Assembly: GCA_039707655.1 (NCBI GenBank)
Contig: CM077667.1
Location: 57,813,628-57,877,627, forward strand
Source: Elymus sibiricus
Taxonomy: Eukaryota; Streptophyta; Magnoliopsida; Poales; Poaceae
Direction: 5' to 3'
DNA length: 64,000 nt
A model generated the notes under the pieces. It had not been told where the DNA came from. It worked only from the letters and a program-made list of their open reading frames with translations, and made no database searches. Position 1 is the first letter of the stretch. Each line of letters begins with the position of its first letter. Of the stretch, positions 57,748-64,000 are shown in pieces. The position numbers and the translations under genes were made by a program.

Positions 57748-58190
57748 CTAGATAAAACATTTAAATGCAACAACAAATGCGATCAAAATCGCAACTAAGA
57801 TAGCAATTGATCCAACAGCATAATGATACCAAGCCTCTTTATTAATGGCATATTTTCTAATCTTTCTAATCTTCAAGCGCATTGCATCCATCTTGATCTT
57901 GTGATCATCGACGACAAATGAACGTACAACTCCAATTTCATCTTCTCTTCTTCAACTCTTTTCAATTTTCCTTTCAAATCCTCGTTTTCTTTTTCAACTA
58001 AATTTAACTTCTCGACAATAGGGTCGGTTGGCATTTCCGGTTCAACTACCCCCTAGATAAAAATATCTATGTCAACTTGATGGACATAATTGTCATTAAC
58101 ACGAAATGCAACAAATAGTTATAAAAGAGAATATACCACATCCGAATCGTAAACCGGACGAGGGCCGACGAGCATGGATATCATAACCAT
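57748..58190 (-). pseudogene. CACTA-A small coiled-coil, tail-anchored protein
   Basis: Two exons by GT-AG: 58190-58137 (MVMISMLVGPRPVYDSDV) and 58052-57748 (GVVEPEMPTDPIVEKLNLVE onwards). The second exon has a heptad-like Glu/Lys/Leu coiled coil (EKENEDLKGKLKRVEEEKMK), a basic stretch (MDAMRLKIRKIRKYAINKEA), then a hydrophobic segment (YAVGSIAILVAILIAFVVAF) of membrane-span length ending KCFI and TAG at 57748-57750. This is a tail-anchor layout. A 1-nt shift near 57925 between the coil and basic part breaks it in this copy. It lies between the terminal promoter and tnp2. Its function is unknown; such a protein accompanying a transposase is not explained by the En/Spm model. Confidence 0.75.
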
Positions 58191-58690
58191 GGCACTATAT
58201 ATAACAACAATCATACAAGTAAGAAAATTATGCAAGTAACTATCTAAATCATACAAATAAGATTTTTTAATAAAAATGATAAGAACACAAGAAGAGACTC
58301 ACCAAGGTGGTGCCGGCGACGGGACGGTGCGGGCGATCGACGGTGGTTAGGACGGGGAAGGGAAGGCACACTAAGTAAACCACACCTACACATATGCAAA
58401 CTAAGGAGTTAGTTTGAGCTCAAATTGCATATAAATCAAAAAAACTACCACATAATTACACCCAAACTAAAACCCACAAATCACTATACTTATAAAGCAT
58501 TGCACGAGCTGATCTAGCAATAAGAAATGAAAGGACAAAGTTGCTAACCTTTGTGGACACTTGGATGGATTGGGGTGCCTCAAATCTTGACAAATCTTGG
58601 CAAAAATGGAGGGAGGAGCTCGAGCTAGGGGAAGAACAGAGAGGGAAATTTGAATGGAGAAAACAGAGAAATGGAGTCGGGCTGGACGAA
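58191..58690 (-). other. CACTA-A leader / upstream region
   Basis: On the - strand this runs from the TATA box to the small protein's start. It has CT-rich leader-like sequence (about 58600-58680) and AT-rich intron-like sequence below it. It contains no ORF of note. Confidence 0.5.
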
Positions 58691-58704
58691 GGGTTTATAT
58701 AGGG
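58691..58704 (-). promoter_or_regulatory. Terminal promoter TATA box of CACTA-A
   Basis: On the - strand this reads CCCTATATAAACCC and directly adjoins the first TTTAGTCCCGGTT subterminal pair. It is the likely promoter of the small protein and/or tnp2. Confidence 0.65.
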
Positions 58705-59011
58705 AAAGCTTTAGTCCCGGTTGGTTATACAAACCGGGACTAAAGGTCCATCTAGAGTCCCAGTTTGTATCACCAACCGAGACTAAAAGGGCTCGTGGGG
58801 GCCCCAGACTGACACCAGCCTGCCACCACCCCTTTAGTCCCGGTTTGTGATACAAACCGGGACTATAGGTCCCAAATGAACCGGGACTAATGGTGCCCCT
58901 GCCCCCTGACCGCTCCTAGCCATTGGAATCGGGACTAATGGTCACATTTGTCCCGGGCCAAAGCCAAACCGGGACTAAAGGGTTAAACGGAAGGCCTGTT
59001 TTCTACTAGTG
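58705..59011. repeat. CACTA-A right TIR and subterminal repeats
   Basis: TTTAGTCCCGGTT and AACCGGGACTAAA pairs (58710-58745, 58830-58866 and degenerate ones) lead to the TIR TGTTTTCTACTAGTG, ending at 59011. The TTA duplication follows at 59012-59014. Confidence 0.93.
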
Positions 59012-60039
59012 TTACAAGAAACTGAGTGGGAGCTATGTAGCATTTCTAATATTATATGTGGATGACATATTGTTGATTGGAAATGATATAGAATTTCTGG
59101 ATAGCATAAAAGGATACTTGAATAAGAATTTTTCAATGAAAGACCTCAGCGAAGCTGCTTATATATTAGGCATCAAGATCTATAGGGATAGATCGAGGCG
59201 CTTAATAGGACTTTCACAAAGCACATACCTTGACAAAGTCCTGAAGAAGTTCAAAATGGACCAGTCAAACAAAGGGTTCTTGCCTATGTTGCAAGGTGTT
59301 AAATTGAGTCAGATTCAAAGCCCGACCACGACAGAAGATAGAGAGAGAATGAAAGTCATTCCCTATGCCTCGGCCATAGGTTCTATAATGTATGCCATGC
59401 TATGTACCAGACCTGATGTGTGCCTTGCCATAAGTTTGGCAGGGAGGTACCAAAGTAATCCAGGAGTGGATCACTTGACAGCAGTCAAGAATATTTTGAA
59501 GTACTTGAAAAGGACCAAGGATATGTTTCTCGTTTATGGAGGTGACAAAGAGCTCGTCGTAAAGGGTTACGTCGATGCTAGCTTTGACACAGATCTGGAT
59601 GACTCTAAGTCACAAACCGGATACGTATTTATATTGAATGCTGGAGCTGTCAGTTGGTGCAGTTCCAAGCAGAGCGTCGTGGCGGGATCTACAAGTGAAG
59701 TGTAATATATAGCTGCTTTGGAAGCAGTGCATGAAGGAGTCTGGATGAAGGAGTTCATATCTGATCTGGGTGTAATACCCAGTGCATCGGGGTCCAATGA
59801 CAATCTTTTGTGACAACACTAGAGCAATTGCCTTAGACAAGGAAAATAGGTTTGACAAGAGAACCAAACACATCAAGCGTCGTTTCAACTCCATTCGTGA
59901 AAAGGTCAAGGATGGAGACATAGATATTTGAAAAATACATACGGATCTGAATGTGGCAGACCCGTTGACTAAACCTCTTCCAAGGGCAAAACATGATCAG
60001 CATCAAGACTCCATGGGTGTTAGATACATTACTATGTAA
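59012..60039 (+). pseudogene. BARE-type RT C-terminus and RNase H
   Basis: This continues the RT cut at 15324. It begins Lys-Lys-Leu-Ser-Gly after the TTA site, then has the catalytic YVDDILLIGND (about 59055-59087). RNase H motifs follow (KGYVDASFDTDLDDSKSQTG; VSWCSSKQSVVAGSTSEV). TAA at 59703-59705, a one-base insertion near 59790 and TGA at 59929-59931 break it. The natural end is probably TAA at 60037-60039. Confidence 0.9.
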
Positions 60040-60072
60040 TCTAGATTATTGACTCTAGTGCAAGTGGCAGAC

Positions 60073-60948
60073 TGTTGGAAATATGCCCTAAAGGCAATAA
60101 TAAAGTGTTATTATTATATTTCCTTAATCATGATAAAGGTTTATTATTCATGCTAGAATTGTATTAACCAGAAACTTAACTACATGTGTCGATACATAAA
60201 CAAATACCGTGTCCCTAGTAAGCCTCTACAAGACTAGCTCGTTGATCAAAGATGGTCAAGGTTTTCTAACCATAGACATGAGTTGTCATTTGATAACAGG
60301 ATCACATCATTAGGAGAATGATGTGATGGACAAGACCCATCCTTTAGCATAGCATATGATCGTTCAGTTTATTGCTACTGCTTTCTTATTTGTCAAATAC
60401 ATATTTCTTCGACCATGAGATCGTGCAACTCCCGGACTCCGGAGGAATGCCTTGTGTGTATCAAACGTCACAACGTAACTGGGTGACCATAAAGGTACTC
60501 TACAAGTATCTCCGAAGGTGTCTATTGAGTTGACATGGAATGAGATTGGGATTTGTCACTCCGTATGACAGAGAGGTATCTCTGGGCCCTCTCGGTAATA
60601 CAACATCACAAGAAGCTTGCAAGCAAAGTGACTAAGGAGTTAGTTACGGGATGATGTATTACGGAACGAGTAAAGAGACTTGCCGGTAACGAGATTGAAC
60701 TAGGTATTGAGATACTGACGATCGAACCTCGGGCAAGTAACATACCGGCAGACAAAGGGAACTACGTATGTTGTCATAAAGGTTCGACCGATAAAGATCT
60801 TCGTAGAATAAGTAGGAACCAATATGGACATACAGGTCCCGTTATTGGTTATTGACCGGAGAGGCGTCTCGGTCATGTCTACATCATTCTCGAACCCGTA
60901 GGGTCCGCACGCTTAACGTTCGTTGCCGGTATAGTATTATATGAGTTA
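60073..60948 (+). repeat. BARE-type 3' LTR, truncated
   Basis: It starts TGTTGGAAATATGCCC after the purine-poor tract GCAAGTGGCAGAC. It matches 2458-3332 closely and then stops matching after ATGAGTTA at 60948. The promoter half of the LTR is missing, and there is no target duplication. Confidence 0.92.
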
Positions 60949-63311
60949 CTAGATCATCGAAGGCGCGCGTTGCTGTGCCCGTCCATTTTGACAGTATAAT
61001 ATTATGAATGTTGGAATTATATGTAAGAGAAGTATTTGAATCATGTGATATATTATCCCATTATATTCAAGGGTAGAATTTCAATCATGCGATATAATTA
61101 TCACACCCATGAATCATGTTTTCGTGTTTTGGCACTGAAATTCATCCAGTCCTGTTTTTTGTGTCTATTAATTTTTGTGTGAACATGTTTGCTATTGATG
61201 AAAAATATAAGTTGATAATTATTTTTTGTATGAACATGTTAGACGGTAAGAAGGCTGATGAGGTTTGATTTTTTATAAAAAATCGCAAGGGTTCTAAACC
61301 ATGGAAGGGGAGGAAGCAAGAGAGGTAAGGAAAAAAATGTGTACACTCAAATACTTTATGGGCACCTACAAGTGGTGCAGTATATCATGATGATGCACGT
61401 TACCACATCTGATTATTCTGACAATAAAATGGTAAAAATTTCCATATAGTGACAAGAATACATGAAAGTTAAATTTGCTTAAATCAAAGAGCAGAATTTT
61501 GATAATTCCCAAGGAGATAATAGACACCAAAGAGAAGCCAAGAAGTGGACAACACGAGTGGAACATTTCTGAAGAAATAATATTGCTATAACTTAAGATA
61601 AAGATGCACTCAAACTTAAAGGGGAACTTCAAATTACCAAGTTGGTAGAAGTTTCTCAACATATCAACATCTCATTTCAGAAAAGAAGACACCTGTATAT
61701 AGTAGAAACAATTAATGTATGCTATGATTAATAAAAGTACAATCTCTTCAAGATGAATCATTCCTTGTTAACATACACCAGGTGAACCAATCTTATAAAT
61801 AGTATACATTACTGACAGAATCTATGCTTCATGAGTGTTGAGAGCCAAATCTGACAAATGTGTAAGAGAGGTAGTTTATCTTGAAGGGCAAAAGCATGAA
61901 GTATATGCACAGATAGATCAATGTGGATAGGATACCTAAATGGATAGGCCTTGGAAGGGACTTGTACAATACGGATTTGGGGGCCTCCTGGATAGAGAGA
62001 AAAAAAGTCGAAGAAGCCGAAAACCACAACAGGATGTGTATGGTTTCATCGTTAGACCCTGCCCACCACAACGACACATAGCTCCCTCTCTCTTACAACT
62101 GCCATTGGTCAATAAGAGGTGCGAGAAGCAAAACAAAATGAGAAGAACTTGTGGAAAAGAAGAAAAATCACTTGATGCTCTTCTTGGGTTACTATACTTT
62201 AATCAGTAAAAACATTGGTCCTACACCAAATGATCTCGTTAGCAATGGAAGTTTTAGTACAATAAAAAGTAGACAAGCAAGCAAGCATGCATAAACTATA
62301 ATGTTGATATAACAATATTTGAGATCTATGGAATTTCATATTTATATTTCCCCAAAAGTTATATGCTACTTGATTATTCCACCAGTGACCCCTCCCTTAC
62401 TGATATCCAAGAATGATATAGCTGAGAACATAACACTTTTTTTGAATTGTTAAACAGAATTGCTGCTACAATTGAAAACAACAATCTTGATTGTCATATC
62501 GAACGACAAAAATATACACAATGATATTAAGTTGCTAGCTGGTATATCTTATATGGCTAAACCCAACAAATGAGTGCAGTACAATGTGTTTCTAACAGGT
62601 TGAGCCACTGGAGCACTGAAAATGTATATCATATAGAGCACTTAAATTTTACAATTGTCACTAACCAAAGGCTAAATATCATTAAGTGGGAAACGGAAAA
62701 TCGTCTCCAAGTGGTAATGATAAAACCGAAGGATGTGCTTGCATATATCAGACCAAATATTCAAGTTTACTTATGTTTCCAAACTAAGCATGTACCTTGT
62801 CAAGGCCTGGTTATTAAAAGCTGAACCTTTATCTCTGAATCTCATTGTTATTTCACCTGCAAAATACATGAACAACTAAATCTGCAAAAATGGAACATAA
62901 AAACACATGATATTAGCATGCAGAGAAAGTTCTACTACAACCACAACAGACTATGTAGAAACTTACACAAAAGTACAACACATAATGATCTAAGATGGGG
63001 ACCAAAATTACAGAAGTCCAAATCTGAAATATAATAGAAGGCAAGGAGAAAACAAAGACCTGACAAAGTATGGTGCCAAATGAGTTTTGGAAAATCATAT
63101 TGCGCAAAAGAAGTTGTAAGTATTTCTCCATGCAGTATAAGAAACCCGATAGAAAAATTTATGATTTGGTACACTTCCCAGTCTTACCTGAATTTAGAAA
63201 TACTTACAACTAATAAGATGGAACTAAATGGAAACAACTAAAACAGTTGAATGTCTCCCAACACTCTCATGACCTAGGCGTTCCTGGCTGTTGAATGTCA
63301 TCTACTACCCC
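60949..63311. other. Unassigned stretch, no supportable gene
   Basis: This 2.4 kb lacks LTR, TIR or recognised domain. It is AT-rich with modest ORFs on both strands (for example at 61809-62027 -, 61940-62209 + and 62570-62824 +) that I do not recognise. A degenerate direct repeat of TTGAATCATG.GATATAATTAT lies at about 61037-61115. It could be intronic sequence of a lost or captured gene, or old repeat DNA. Confidence 0.4.
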
Positions 63312-63596
63312 TATAAAAGGACGAAAGACGGAGATCCAAACAATCAGACCCGTCCATTGACGAGATCTAATGGCTCTTACTCCTCTGATGTTTAACGTAA
63401 CAAGCCACATCAAGCCACTAATCCTCGATTGCTAACCCTATCGCCCTTAAAAAAACCTCTGCGCACAACGCCACGACCCCACGACCTCTCCCCGCTCCTC
63501 CTTCTGCCAACTAACTCCAGTGTTCGCCAGAGCACGGGTGGAGCCGTGGAGGCCTCCGCCGCTGCCCGCCGATCCTGCGCCGCCTCACACGCCGTC
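63312..63596 (+). promoter_or_regulatory. Possible promoter and 5' UTR of an interrupted gene
   Basis: CTATAAAAGG at 63311-63320 is a good TATA box. About 120 bases on, CTAACCCTATCGCCC resembles the telo-box found in plant housekeeping promoters. A C-rich, CT-rich leader (CCTCTCCCCGCTCCTCCTTC) then turns strongly GC-rich, as in cereal 5' exons, and is cut at 63596 by an LTR. No ATG with a convincing frame is present before the cut. This could be the start of a real gene or of a gene fragment. It is speculative. Confidence 0.35.
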
Positions 63597-64000
63597 TGTT
63601 GGGGAACGTTGCATGGGAAACAAAAAATTTCCTACGCACACGCAAGATCTATCCATGGTGATGAGCATCTACGAGAGGGAGAGTAGATCTACATACCCTT
63701 GTAGATCGCTAAGCGGGAAGCGTTAAGAAACGCAGTTGATGTAGTCGAATGTCTTTGCGATCCAAATCGCCGAGCGTCCCGCGATCCCATCACGATCCAT
63801 CTCGCGATCCAATCACGATCCGTCCCGCAATCCCATCAAGATCCGTCCCGTGATCAAATCACGAATCGTCTCGCGATCCTGATCACGGTCCTTCCGATCT
63901 AGCGCCGAACAGACGGCACCTCCGCGTTCAGCACACGTACAGCTCGATGACGATCTCCGCCTTCTTGATCCAGCAAGAGGGAGCGGAGAGGTAGATGAGT
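63597..64000 (-). repeat. LTR of a second BARE/WIS/Angela-type element, partial
   Basis: It begins TGTTGGGGAACG, the reverse complement of the LTR end at 11109, and matches that LTR's last part on the - strand. A roughly 24-27 base tandem array built on GCGATCC / ATCACGATCC (about 63757-63890) is present here and absent from the 5' LTR at 10859. The element continues beyond the window. Five bases before it are CCGTC, which would be its target-site copy. Confidence 0.9.

Larger units (their letters stand above)
15325..59011 (-). mobile_element. CACTA-A DNA transposon, containing three nested insertions
   Basis: The terminal inverted repeats share CACTAGTAGAAAACA (left at 15325; reverse complement ending 59011), flanked by the 3-bp duplication TTA (15322-15324 and 59012-59014). 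Subterminal TTTAGTCCCGGTT repeats mark both ends. Removing the insertions at 22202-31732, 32127-39646 and about 40486-57303 leaves about 9.8 kb, a normal size for an autonomous CACTA. On the - strand the order is: small coiled-coil/tail-anchor protein (58190), tnp2 transposase (57673 to 20434), tandem repeats, internal promoter-like block, Ulp1-like protease (about 17680 to 15837). It sits in the RT of the BARE-type element, so it is younger than that insertion. Confidence 0.94.
2458..60948 (+). mobile_element. BARE/WIS/Angela-type Copia retrotransposon, nested and 3'-truncated
   Basis: The 5' LTR starts TGTTGGAAATATG and ends CCCCAACA at 11109. It is followed by a primer-binding site (TGGCATCATGAGCC), an untranslated leader, gag (12380), and PR-IN-RT-RH in the Copia order. 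The element is split by a Gypsy-like insertion in the 5' LTR (4012-10853) and by CACTA-A inside RT (15325-59011). Polyprotein coding resumes at 59012, and the 3' LTR starts at 60073 but stops matching the 5' copy at 60948. With insertions removed the 5' LTR is about 1.8 kb, as expected for this family. Replication would be through an RNA intermediate in cytoplasmic particles, but this copy is dead: it has many stops and half its 3' LTR is missing. Confidence 0.93.

Noticed and set aside
61809..62209. Short ORFs on both strands in the unassigned stretch
   Set aside because: They are 60-90 codons long, overlap each other in opposite strands, and have no recognisable domain or splice structure.

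Overview
The window is plant nuclear DNA made almost entirely of nested transposable elements. The Copia LTR starting TGTTGGAAATATGCCCTA and ending TTCCCCAACA is the BARE/WIS/Angela type of the Triticeae. Together with Gypsy LTRs starting TGATACGTCTCC and two large CACTA transposons, it points to wheat, barley or a close relative. I see no intact host gene.

Layout, outermost layer first. (0) 1-2457 is internal sequence of a Gypsy-like element on +. (1) A BARE/WIS/Angela-type Copia element on + enters it at 2458 and runs to 60948, where its 3' LTR is cut off. (2a) A non-autonomous Gypsy-like element on - (4012-10853, TSD CCCGT) sits in the BARE 5' LTR. (2b) A CACTA transposon on - (CACTA-A, 15325-59011, TSD TTA) splits the BARE reverse transcriptase. 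Three insertions sit inside the tnp2 transposase of CACTA-A: (3a) a second CACTA on - (CACTA-B, 22202-31732, TSD ACC); (3b) a second non-autonomous Gypsy-like element on - (32127-39646, TSD GGTAC); (3c) an unclassified LTR-like repeat (about 40486-57303). (4) A Gypsy chromovirus on + (41257-55482, TSD CACGG, LTRs of about 4.17 kb) lies inside 3c. Removing the insertions lets the tnp2 and BARE reading frames join across every cleanly bounded junction, which supports the boundaries.

To the right, 60949-63596 is a 2.6 kb stretch I cannot assign. It ends in a promoter/5'UTR-like segment cut by the end of another BARE/WIS/Angela-type LTR on - (63597 to the window edge).

How the parts work together: BARE carries one-frame gag-PR-IN-RT-RH broken by stops. 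CACTA-A carries a small coiled-coil/tail-anchor protein, tnp2 and a Ulp1-like cysteine protease, with a terminal promoter and a look-alike internal promoter, each next to TTTAGTCCCGGTT repeats. CACTA-B carries tnp2 and a Transposase_24-type second protein. The chromovirus carries gag-PR-RT-RH-IN-chromodomain plus an extra 258-residue sense ORF upstream of gag. All the main coding units except the BARE gag, the chromovirus extra ORF and the two proteins of the non-autonomous elements are visibly broken. Family names beyond these levels are not asserted because no database search was possible.
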